Shown here piece by piece: positions 12,361 to 24,200 of a stretch of DNA of 64,000 nucleotides. A model generated the notes under the pieces. That model was given only the letters and a program-made list of their open reading frames with translations, did no database searches and was not told the origin of the DNA. This DNA is from Trichoplax adhaerens (taxonomy: Eukaryota; Placozoa; Uniplacotomia; Trichoplacea; Trichoplacidae). The stretch covers positions 1,981,836 to 2,045,835 of the forward strand of contig NW_002060949.1 in NCBI RefSeq assembly GCF_000150275.1. The letters are read 5' to 3'. The position numbers and the translations under genes were made by a program. The first letter of the stretch is position 1. Every line of letters begins with the position of its first letter.

Positions 12361-15300
12361 TTACCCTTGGTCTTGGTAATTACTAGTATCAGTTTGAAAG
12401 AAATCTTCTAGTTGCCAATGCAAGGTTTCAAAAGTTGGCCTGTCTTCTGGTTCAACCTTCCAGCATGAGGCCATAATTTCGTAAAGAGCATCGGGAGCAT
12501 TACTCATCTTAGGCATTCGATATCCGTTGTCTACTTGCTGTAACACCTCTGCGTTAGTCATACCCGGATACGGATGCCTACCATGTGTTATTAGTTCCGT
12601 TAGAAAGATACCAAACGACCAGACATCAGATTTACTACTAAATTTGCCGTCTAAAGCTGCTTCTGGTGCTGTCCATTTGATTGGAAATTTAACATTTTCT
12701 TCAGAATTGGCATTATAGAGATCTTCGCGAGCAAGACCAAAATCTGCTATCTTACAATTTAATTCTTTACCGACTAAAACATTTTGAGCTCTCAAATCTC
12801 GATGAATATAATTTTGAGATTCAAGGTATACCATTCCTGATGACACTTGAGTAGCAATATCAACTAGCTGGGGTAATTTTAAATCAACTTTATCCCTGCG
12901 CAGGTATTCCAATAGATTTCCTTCCGGCATTAATTCGGCGATTATATAAATAGGTTCTTCTCGTGTACAAACGGCGTACAGTTGAACTAATTTTGGATGA
13001 CGTAACCTTTTCATAATAGCTGCTTCTTTCAAGAATGATTTTGTCGACATACTACCCGCTTTCATTTGTTTAACCGCTACTGGTGTAGTTTCATTCCATA
13101 GTCCCTCCCATACTTCACCGAATGCTCCATGCCCTAATTTCTTTTTCAGTTTTAAAGAGCTTCTATCAATCTCCCATTTATCCCAATGATCATGCGACAA
13201 TCCGTAAGGTGTAGGTTTTTGTTGCTAAAAATCAAATTTGAAGACTTGATCACTACGTCATAAGTTAAACTAATCAATTTGTTTCTTTTAACATTATCTC
13301 AAGTGTAAAATTGAAGATTAAGCGATTAAATAACTTTCTAAATAAATAAATAAGATTAGGAAAATCGCAATGCTTCGTAAAACCGCAATACTGTATATGT
13401 GTCAACAAAAATTTCACTCAAAGAATAAGAGAAGCATAATTTATGAAAGTTTAACCGCAGCGTAGAAAAATTACATTTTAGAATTAAAAACAATCTTCAA
13501 TCCATCGTTATCTGTTATTAATACTGACCGTCAGGCATGGATTCTTCAAAGTAGTGCACAGTCCATCTGCACTTTTGTTGTGATGTTTAACCAAATCTGG
13601 CAATGTCAGAAAGGAAATATTTGGAGCAACAAAATATTCTCCTTTATCTTTACGCCGTATCCGATAGTGCTTTATGTTATTCTGATCACGTACAGACAAC
13701 GAATATTCTCCACGACGACTTTCACTTTTTCGAATTAAGAATGATCCAACGCCATTTCCTTCTAGTAATAACGATTTTTCTGCCTCTTGTACGTTTAATA
13801 TCGCCAAAGTACCATCTATCACGTAATATAAGCGATAACGATAGCTTAATAACATAACTGAATTTGGGCTAATAATATTGACAATAAAACGAGAGCAAAT
13901 GGCAGTAATCTTAAAACTACTAGCTGATGTCAAAGTAATCAAACCTAATAATTTATAGTATATAATAAAATAATTTATTTACTGGATAGTAGCACGCACT
14001 GTTATCGTTTAATAGAGCATAATCAGTAAATTGTGCTGCATCTGTACGATATCTCAATGGCTAATATTACTGGCAATAGCTATCAATGTCGATTCTAATG
14101 TTCACTACTGCAATACAATCCCGCAGTTCATTCCTATAAATATTACAATAAATATCTTTCTTCATTGAATTGTAACTTCAACTTTGGTAGAATTTATTAA
14201 TTAATATATTTCATTAATATAAGATTATTAATTATTCAGTACTTTGTTCTTCCCATCAGTTAGTTTTCTATCTCAATTAAAATCTCACAAAAGTTCTAGG
14301 ATCACCTTTACGCCCTCAATCTATATTTATTCTAGCGGAATGTTATTAAGTTTACACGTTGAAGAAGTAGTATAATTTTATTACTGATCAACGCGATTAT
14401 AGAAGCAGAGATACGGCTATGCATATCGGAGATTTTATCTATCACAGTTTAGGTGTAGTTACAGTTTTACCACTAAATCAGCTAACGATATTATTGTTAC
14501 GTTCAGTTTGTGAACAATATTAAAATCACTGAAGCAATCAGCAAACATGATAGGTGTGTACTGTTAATTTTCACTTCATGAATGTCATTAAAATCACTGA
14601 AGGAATTAGCGATAACAGGACAAGTTCATAGTTATGTAAAGAATCAGCCCGAATAACTTATCAATTGCCACACCTTCATGTAAGCACCATACAGTCATAA
14701 GGATACTCGTAGAGTTAATAGTAAAATTTAATTTATCGTCAGTATGCAATTCTATATCCTACTAACATGAAATTGAAATTTGTCGTAAGATCGGGTCCCA
14801 ATCCATTAATTACAATTCAACGGTTAGATGCACAGAAAAAACTTGCTTTATCTACAGATGTGTTGAAGTTTTTTATTCCCGATCGCGTTTTTCTCGTACT
14901 CCATAGTTTTTAATACAGGCAGTCAAGTGAATGTCTCCGTTACTACCGCAGCATATTAAAATTAAAACTATATCTCGCCCGTGACATTTTGCGTGAATGA
15001 TCGCTTATTATACTAAATATTTTTTTTTTATACTGAGTCTATGTAATATTAGACATTGTACATGTACTTATTTACGGTAATGCTTTTGATAGACTAATTT
15101 TCTATGATTTTCTAACTGGTACTTATCCTTCATGGCAACAATAGTAAATTAACTTCTTTTCTAGAGTCTTCATCATTATCCGTTAAGGTCGTCACGCAAC
15201 AGTAATACTGTCCATTATTACAATGTAGCATAATTTACAATTCCGTAACATTAAATCTTTTCATATAATGGTAAGAGTTAATTAATAATGAGGAAAATTA

Positions 15301-17108
15301 AATGACTATATCGTAAATAAGATAATAGCAAGTATCAAGTAACTTTGTTTCAAGAATTAAAGACTGGCTTAGAGCGTCATCTTAATAATCAACTATAATT
15401 ATAATATAATGCAAGGCATGAAGTATTGTAGTCTACTGATCCGTGAATGTTTCAAATGTAAAAAATAAATTTGTCTCGTGAACATCAGTTACAACCAAAG
15501 GTCAATAAGGAATATAGCTAGCAAAGCCCATTGACAAATTTTTAAACGTATAATATGTTAGTTACAGTTGACTACAGTTTCTAGAATACCGAAAGTAGTC
15601 CCATGTGGTGCCATATCCTATGCACTGCTTTGTGTATTGGCAACTTTCCTTTCAACTGTAGTGCGATTTTAGGCTATCAGGATTATATTTTACGCACTGC
15701 TAGCAATTTTATCTCATGCATTTCAGATTATTGCCGATTTTACGCTTAAAAACAGACATTATGTTTGAACTTCATATTTTAGTAACATAAATGGAAGGCG
15801 CAATATGCGTGCCGTAAAACACAAAGACGACAAAAAGAAAATAAATAGCAATGCAGTATATGCGTACGTGTATCGTATTCATTAAGTCAACCTGCAACCC
15901 TTCGTAGTAGCGTTGCTACCATTGAAAGTTATTAATCTGAGCAATTTAGTAACAAGATAAAATTTTAGACTACATACATGACATAAAATTAATAAAGTTT
16001 TTTAAAGATTTCGATTTCAGAAAGTATACAATATAATAATCAGTAAAAACAAGAATGGAGTACCATACATAAGGTAGCAATGACATGAAGTACAGACTCG
16101 TGTGTAGTTTCACTAGAAAGTGTACGAATAAAGTACGTATAGTATTGCAGCACCGTGTGTATTGCGAATCTAGCGCGTCCTATTTTATATCATATCAAAT
16201 GTTGAGTAAGGCACAGCACATAAAATCAAGGGTAATCATGATCCTCACAATTTTCCTATGCTTTACAAATGTCATGTCAAGCTATAAAATATAATCTAGA
16301 AGACCATAAACTTCGTTATCTATTCAAGGATACTATTACGCTATTATTTTCGTTTACTGTACTCTAAAAATGCTAAAGTTGAAATTTATACTGCAAGCGT
16401 AGTGTTTCTCTTACAACTGATTCTTCCAGTAATCATGATAAAGTAGGATTCCTTGAAAACATGTATGAGCCAATATGTGAAATAATACGCTACAAAAAGG
16501 ACCATCGTAAATGCACTGACTGAAGTACAGCACATCGTATGCACAACACTATCTTACGCTATTGTGTCCACTGAACTTCCGTTTACTTACTTAATATTTT
16601 ATCGTTGATGTCTAGATACTATTTACCATTGCCATAATCATATTTTACTATATTTTCAGAATTCTGCCAGCTTAATGCTCGCAGTAAATTAATAACTGAA
16701 GAATTATTGTAAATGCCTATTAACTTACGGTTTTGCTTCCAAGGAAGTAATCTCGGCAACGAAATTACGTGGAATAAAGCCAATATTTTTCGTCCGGATA
16801 GAACGAGCAGACCACCAATCTTGATTAGATTGCGCAGTTTTAGTAGCAACCTCCATTTGATCACCAGCTTTAAATGATAAATCGTCTTTCGTACGGGCCT
16901 CATAATCGTAAAGAGCAATCACAATTGTTTTGGGTTCTTCTGGTTTGAGCTTTTCCTGCTTAGTTTTAACTTCACCAGGAACACCGGTGAGTGGCGGCGG
17001 CGGCGTCACATCAGTTAATGCTTGAGAATTTCTCCCATTTGCATTTTGTTGTTTTATACCTTTGTTATCCTCAGGAGAAGGATTATTACGACCCAGGCAA
17101 TTGCCCAT
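12361..17108 (-). CDS. Src-family non-receptor tyrosine kinase B, with 1-nt frameshift in SH2 exon
   Basis: Coding exons are 17108-16729, 13815-13529 and 13224-12361. The start is MGNCLGRNN, with Gly2 and Cys4 lipidation sites. A PPPPL stretch lies near residue 36, and SH3 spans about 60-118 ([22 protein letters not shown]). SH2 opens with WYFGDIKR and has [10 protein letters not shown] with its binding arginine. The kinase has [30 protein letters not shown], activation-loop tyrosine in DLYNA and PIKWTAPEA. The tail is NYQDQG, a Csk-type regulatory tyrosine. The last exon is 864 nt, identical in length to kinase A, and all intron positions match, so the two are tandem duplicates. The SH2 exon is 287 nt against 286 in A. 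The extra A at 13787-13788 moves WYFGDIKR out of frame with [10 protein letters not shown]. Without it the gene would encode about 509 residues. It could be an assembly error, an allele or early pseudogenisation. Confidence 0.9.
13816..16728 (-). other. Intron 1 of Src-family kinase B
   Basis: A 2.9 kb intron at the same place as intron 1 of kinase A, flanked by GTAAGT and GATAG. It has no recognised nested gene. A short direct repeat (TTAAAATCACTGAAG) occurs near 14.52 and 14.59 kb. A 69-codon frame near 16.1 kb has no support. Confidence 0.7.
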
Positions 17109-18800
17109 AATAATTAATTACTGAAAATATACTTTTAATTCAAGAAGTACTCCTAATATGTGGAAAAGTTACTGCTTCAATGTATGAAATATCACCGTTG
17201 CACGACTTGACAGTAATGAACTGTACGAGTGATCAACTAGAATTTCCGGCGACATACAATCTTACATTTAAAGTATGATAACGTGTGGGTTGTCTCAGCC
17301 TTAAAATCTAATTTGTATTCTTAACAAACTTTCAATTTCTTTGTGTTATACCAGTTATTCACACACAGCCATAGCGAAATCTCATTGAGTTTCTTCAGTT
17401 AGTAATCTGAAATGGAGTTCCAAGTTCACCGTTAATTCACTTCTTACAAGAATCTTTTCGATATTTATTCGCATTGACTGTATTCGTGCAGCTTTGGTCC
17501 TACGATACAGTACTTTTATAACTGTTTACAGTGTATTGTATGCATTGTGATAGAATTATTTATGCAGTATATAGTACTAATTTGCTAAGGTCCGTTACAG
17601 TATTATTTATATATTAGCAGTGCCGCGTTTTGGATATAGCAATTATCGTACGGTAAAACCTGATACATACAATATACCAAATGTACATCCCAGTTCTTCT
17701 ACATGTCCGATGTAAAATATATTAGGATTAAGCAGTATAGTAGTAACACAATGTACAAGGCTATACACTGTATACAGCTATGCAGGATTATTCTGCAGAA
17801 TAGTTATAGTATTCTAAATTGATTATAGGGAAAATTTTACACGATTTACGCAATTTAGAAACAGCATACTGTATATCCATAGCACTACCATGGCACTACT
17901 GTACAATAGTATACCGTTTATGCGTATATCAATATACAGTACTTTACGGGTAATGAGGTATGATGCATATGTTATCTTACTATTTTTTTAGGCGTTTACC
18001 GAATTACTGAACAAGAATTGAGGGCGTGCCATGGAGAGACTCACCTTGCTGTCTTCTATTATAGACTACTAAATATATATCTGGCAGTCCATAATTCTAT
18101 GCATACAAATGAAAATGAATCTACTGTAATTTTATCGTTCCACTAGTGCTATTACCGTATACTATTCAAATTGAAGTTTAACAATTATTGTATCTTCAAC
18201 GATTAGTCCAAGGTTGATGAATACATTGCTGTTGTTCGATGAGATTATTATTCTACGAATAGGTCATGTGCGAGGTCTTATAGTAGATCCAAGATTACGT
18301 AAGGTGTCATTTAACGGAAGTGCAGGACTTACATCTACGAAACAATGAGACCTAAGTGAGTCTATGAGCATGGGTACGACTGGTCTTATTACAGCCGTTT
18401 ATGATACAATTTTTAGTCAGATTTCTCGATCGATAAATGATATACATCATACAGTATTCATTCCCTGTATATACGACTTTAGCTATCCTCTTTATATAAA
18501 AAAAAGAGAACGTTATTAAATATAATTATAGTATACGCTACTACAGTATTCGTATACTGTTCGTATTTTACCCGTACAATAAATAAAATAGAAGGGAGAT
18601 CGCCAGCAAAGTGAGGGGGGCGGGAATATTTGCCTGTGTGAATAAATTCACTTCCGTTTACCATTTTTCGCTAGTGTACTATGATTATAACATTAATGGA
18701 AATGTGTGATTATCTTATTTCTTTTATTATCGGACAAGTAGAATTCTACGCAATATGATGATTGGTAAATTCTAGACTTGAACTATACAGCATTTACAGA
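17109..18800. other. Spacer upstream of Src-family kinase B
   Basis: No gene was recognised. The stretch should contain the kinase B promoter. Isolated TACAGTA and TACTGTA words are frequent at 17.5-18.0 kb. Confidence 0.4.
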
Positions 18801-18828
18801 AGAAGTTCTTAAAAGTACTACACTGAGT

Positions 18829-19275
18829 TACAGTGTACTGTACAGCATATACTGTGCTGTATATAGTGTACACTGTATAGTTTGATAGAGATTTTGGGTA
18901 ATGAAAGAAAAAAAGGGTTCTACTGTAGTAGGATAGAGTACTGTACTGCAAACTCGTAAGTCGCCGTAATGTTATGTCTAGCTGACAAGGATTATGTGGA
19001 CAGGCTGAGGATGAAGGAAGGAGTTTTATTGACAGTTAATTTGCTGATGGTTACTCTAGCAGTCAGCAGCACAGAAAAGAAAGTAATACTGTACAGTACT
19101 GTATACTGTACTGTACAGTACAGTACAGTACATGTGCATTAGATTAGTTGTCTCTGATTGGCTATCATACTGTTCTGGTACTGTACAGTACTGTACAGTA
19201 CATTGTGTACAGTACTATACTGTATATATACAGTACATACTACTGTGCTATACTGTACTGTACTGTACTGTACTG
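18829..19275. repeat. Palindromic GTAC repeat clusters upstream of C8orf74-like gene
   Basis: Two dense blocks occur. At 18829-18878 CAGTGTACTGTACAGC is followed by a near-inverted GCTGTATATAGTGTACACTG, forming a hairpin. At 19086-19275 runs of CTGTACAGTACAGTAC and ACTGTACTGTACTG repeat many times. Sequence and palindromic character match the 9.4-10.6 kb arrays, so this is a genome-wide repeat type rather than a feature of one gene. Confidence 0.8.
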
Positions 19276-19479
19276 TACAGTATAACATAACATAAATAAG
19301 ACGTAGTTACAGTACGGTACTGAAGTTGCTGAAAAGAGAACGGCTCACAGTATGATACCAGTTGCAAACATGCTAGCAGGAGTAACCGCGTACAGTTTGT
19401 TGGTAATCAATCAACACCATGGTAACTCACTTAATGTGTGAGGCAAGTTGTGCCAGCAATTTATAGTCTTCTACCAGCT

Positions 19480-20565
19480 ATGGATGCTTCGAAAAAAATT
19501 CATGTTATTAACAACCAGCAACTAAAACAACTAGCTGATTTACCTAAGCATGAAAGCAGATTAGCACTTGCCAAAGCGCTACATATGAAAGAATTCGACG
19601 AAGAAGACGATCTCAGAAGCTCTATTATTGCCGACTTTCACTATAATAACATGATCTACGCGGTCGATAAAGGCCTTCCATGGTCAATAGTCAATGTATT
19701 TGTCATGCTAGCGAAAGATATCCTAGAGCAATCTGCCGGTAAGACTTTTAAAAACAGAATAGCTTTTTGAACTATCATTACTTTCCTAGGCAAAAGTGTA
19801 ATCCTTACAGTTTTAAATTAGATGAACATACTATTTACTTGAAAGCGGTATACGTGTATATTATACACTACTGTCAATTCTGATTCTGACATCTTGTCAT
19901 GCATGCATCACAACTTGAGATGATATTTTTAGTGTCCAAGCTGTGTTATTCAGAGTATTATGAATATATTTATTGCAGGGAAAACGTTACCACAAAGTCT
20001 AACAATTTTTAAACGAAAACTTTCCGAAATCGCAAATTGTTCTAATAAATTGAATATACAGCATTTAATTGATCACATGCTCCAAACGTACTATCAACAT
20101 TATCAATTATACCAGTATGTTACTTCGGAAAATCAGAAAGAAGAAAGAACTAAGCTTAAACTAGATATTGAACCCGTACTATCCAATCCTGTGGCTTTCA
20201 GTTCTGGTATCCCATTAGAGAAATGGGAATATAACCGAGATATATCCGCAATTGAAAAAGCTGAACGTGAAAGAAGAGACAAAAGAACGGTCAAACGTAT
20301 TGTTGCTGAGAAGCAAACCACTAAAGATGTTAATCGGCCGTTTGAAAAGTATGAAAGTAATGATGAATGCTTAACGGAAGAAAACATTGCTGACTTAATT
20401 GCAGAAGCGGCCTCCGCTTATGTTACAGCATTCAAAGATAGATTGATAGAAAATATTGAAGAATCACGGGAAAATCTAGAATATAGATTATCCAAAGCTG
20501 CCCGCGGTCCTCCACCAAAATCAGCAAAAATTTCCAATGGAAGAGTTAGATCATCACGTAGATGA
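19480..20565 (+). CDS. C8orf74-like protein
   Basis: Two exons, 19480-19738 and 19979-20565, joined in phase 1 through a GTAAGA...TTGCAG intron, encode 281 residues, close to the human protein. I recognise it from memory of human C8orf74: EFDEEDDLRSSI near residue 38 corresponds to human EFDEQRDSRRSI, YAVDKGLPW to FAVGKGFPW, and HYQLYQYV to HYKLYQYV. The C-terminal half is charged and helical, ending in a basic tail. The start is the ATG at 19480, as the in-frame GTG upstream is not a eukaryotic start. The molecular function of the family is not established to my knowledge; vertebrate C8orf74 is mainly noted as testis-expressed. It converges with the coiled-coil gene on the other strand, leaving about 680 bp between stop codons. 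GTAC palindromes lie just upstream. Confidence 0.85.
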
Positions 20566-21247
20566 TTGGCGTATAAAATTCTAACCTTTATAATGCATTA
20601 TTATATTTCAAATTAATTGAGCAATCTGCTAAGTTAGAAACAGAACATGCTATCATATTCTTGTATCGCTTTTATCAAAATCGACACTGCTTAAAAATTG
20701 GCACTTTGTAATACCTCATGAAATTAATAGCCACAATGATACTGTGTATAGATGATCATCATTTTAACTTGTTTATCCTATGCTGATTATCTACTAGTCT
20801 ACTTTTATGTGAGGAGATGAATCATTTTTAACTCCCAACGAATCTTGTATCTTACTAATATGAGCCTAATTATGGAACTTATGATATATGTATGATAAAT
20901 AGTTCATGTTTTCCTTAGTTAAATATATTTAATTGATTGTTTTAAAAGCAAAAATAGACGCCTAAATGTTCATTGTACTATATATATATATATATTTATA
21001 TAGGTGATTAAATTAGATGCCCATACCAAACAATCTCTCCGTGTCAAAATGTCAGTTATTTATTAAAAAAATTTTCAATGAGTGAAAATCGGTTAAATAT
21101 TTACAAAATCATATAATGATAACAGTTTAATTCAAGTTTTTGAACTTTTATAAGCGTATTATATCCTTTGAATAAAAGAGTTATATTTACATTCACAGCA
21201 TTTATTAATCAGCCTGAACTTGTCGACAGATTAATCGAAGTCGAAAA

Positions 21248-24200
21248 TTATGTTGCTATATCAAAGCGTTGATCAGCTGGTATTTCATCAATACTGTTAA
21301 ATCCCGCTGCAGTCAAGAAAGCCTGACGGATAATTCGCTGAGTTTCTACTTCATTATCTTTCAAATATGAATTTATCCCAGTGATAAAATATTGCATTTC
21401 CTTTCGTAAATTGGCTAAACGATCAGAATTGATTAAACTAAGATGATTCATTGACACTAGATTTCCCTTGCTGCTTATTCCTCGGATATGATAATATTGC
21501 TGCAGTGATGCTGTTAGCATAGATTGTAGTTCTTTTATCTAAAATTATTATTTTTAGAAATCAATGAGTTAATAACGAATACATAATGAAAGCAAGTACT
21601 TAAAATGTATCGCATATATCAATTCTAAAGGGCGCTAGACTAACCTGTTCATGGTCACCAAGACTCTTCTCTAACGCCACAGTAGAATCTAATATCTCAA
21701 TCATATTAGATTTACTTTCCATCCATTCCTTTTGTAACAATCGGTATTGGTGTGATAATGTTTTATTGCCTTCTAGTTTGCTACTTAATTCAGACTAAAG
21801 AAGAAATATATAGCATAAAAGTTATATTCACCATACTAAATTAGAATGTTGAAAAAATTTAAATCAAATAGGACATTAATTACATTTTTATTATCCAAAA
21901 CGTTTGTACGTTCTTTCATTATAGCTTCGTGCCTATCGGTTAAGGTTTGTAGGCGATCTGTAATGCAATAAAGAAATAAAAATAACGATTGAATTAAGAA
22001 TTATTATTGGAGTATGCTTGTCGTATCATAAATTTATAAGTTATCATCTTTTCATCGAAAAGCCAAAACATCTATTCTTGCGTACAATAATTAAAGAAAT
22101 CATTATGTACACTGCACAGCTCGAGTTAAACAGACATCTGTTATTTACCATTTATATTGTCAATCTCTTGATTTAAAGAATCTCTTATTAATCCTTCTGT
22201 ATTTAATGTTCGATTTAAATCTTCTAGCTGAGCTCTATATGAAATGATTACAGGATTGTTATAATGTTAGAAATTTCGCGAGTGAAGTAATCCTTTTACA
22301 CTAGGAATGTTAACATCGTTATTTAACTGAAAATTATTGCACTCTTTGCTTTTGTATGAAGCTAGCATAATTTATAGCTATTTGGTTATTTGCATGCTTT
22401 CTCCTGACGAAAGTACTTACTTTAGCTCAGCATTTTTAGGTAACGATTTAATAATCGTTTTTTCAATCATATGACTGGATGATTCTACATCCTAAGTGAC
22501 ACATTTAAAAGATATATCAACGTCTAAGAAATTAACGATATATCATAATTAATGAGATCGAATTCACAACAAAGAAACCATATTTTACCTCCAGTCTCTG
22601 ATTGATAACATCTAGCGACCACTTCAATCTATCTAATTTTTTCTGTTGATTAAATACATCCGCCTAAAGATTCAGATAATTGTCCATAATCAGGAAAGAT
22701 AGTCGAATATGTGATATTATTTTCTAGATACATATGATGGCAAACGCAGTAATTACTCTAAAAATGATAACTATTTTTAATCATGTAACCTTCAATTGGA
22801 CTTCCACTGGCTCTAGTTCATCTAACTTATTTTGATAAGCTATTTCTTCTGCATTTAATTTTTGAAGAACTTCTGCTAACTTCCTTTCTACTTCATTAAG
22901 AATAGCTTTCCTTTTAGATAGCATATCATCGGATTTTCCCACCTGAGTATTAGCACGAAGTGAAGATGCATTTACTTTTTTATTCTTATATCTTATATTT
23001 TGAACAAAACACAGAACTATCATCGCCTTATTGTAATATCTTATCTTATTTCTATTTTTCGTTACTAACCTGATCACCAATAACTATTAAAGCGTCATCA
23101 AGACCTTTAGCTTTTCTAGTTGCCCTTTCTTCGCGCCTTTTGTAATCTGTCTCACTCTTAGCAAGTTCAGCTGTATCTGCAGTTATGCGAGCCTGTAATT
23201 ACATATCAATAATAAAACTTTTAACTTATTATTTGAAACTTATAGATCGATAAATTACAATTGGCACCAAATAGTTAATATTCTACTAAATCTTCTTATT
23301 TATCTAATTTACTTGTAAAAGCGTTTTGGCTCTAGTTTCATCTTGCAATTGTTTTCGTAGAGTTTCTGCCGTATTCTTTAGTGAATCTTCCGCAGATGCT
23401 ACACGATCTTCCTCGCGTTGCAATCGGCCAATTTTATCATCATTATCCAATTGAAGAATGCGTACTTCACTCATACAAAACTAAACCGTGATATCACAAT
23501 TGAGTATTGCTTAAACCGAAGTAAATATACTTATAAACATATCTGTGTTACGCGAATAGATATAAAAGTTTACGGTATAAATTATTTTAATAACAAGTCT
23601 CCTGATTCGAACTTACATTAATTTGCTGATCTACTTTGACTAAATCCGATTTATATCGTTCAATATCTTTTCGACAACGATCAGTTTCTTTCGATAATTT
23701 ATGAATTTGCTTTTTTAAAGATTCTATCTCAGACATCAATTGTAATTTTTTCTTTTTAGTTGTTTCTGTTGTTTTAATAATTTTCCTATTTTGATATTCT
23801 GCTCTAGCAACTTCTGTTTCGCCATCCATGCGACCTTTCTCATATAAGTTCTGCAAATCTTTAACTTCATTTTCTAAACTAGATCGCTCTTTACTGCAAT
23901 CCACGAGTTGATCATTAATCACATCAATCTATTTGTAATCGATTAGATGTATTGTCTGGATTATTATACTGACCAGATAGCTTCCTTTTAATGTTAAATC
24001 AAGAAAGGAATTGGGTATCAAGGAAGTCACGATAATCAAACATACCTTGACATTTTGCTTTTGTTCCGTATTAATTAATCTTTCCAGTTTGAGCTCTGTG
24101 AAAGAAAATTGCATTAGTTGTACAATCTTGTCATTTTGTATTTTATAAAGGAGCTCATTTCTATACTGCTATACACAGTTTTATTAACTTGCGATAATTT

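Noticed and set aside
12527-12718. Plus-strand frame antisense to the kinase B domain
   Set aside because: Shadow of the kinase coding sequence; no domain or splice context of its own. The similar frame at 3443-3673 over kinase A was rejected for the same reason.
16085-16294. 69-codon plus-strand frame in kinase B intron 1 with a hydrophobic end
   Set aside because: No signal-peptide layout, no homology recognised and no splice context; length is compatible with chance.
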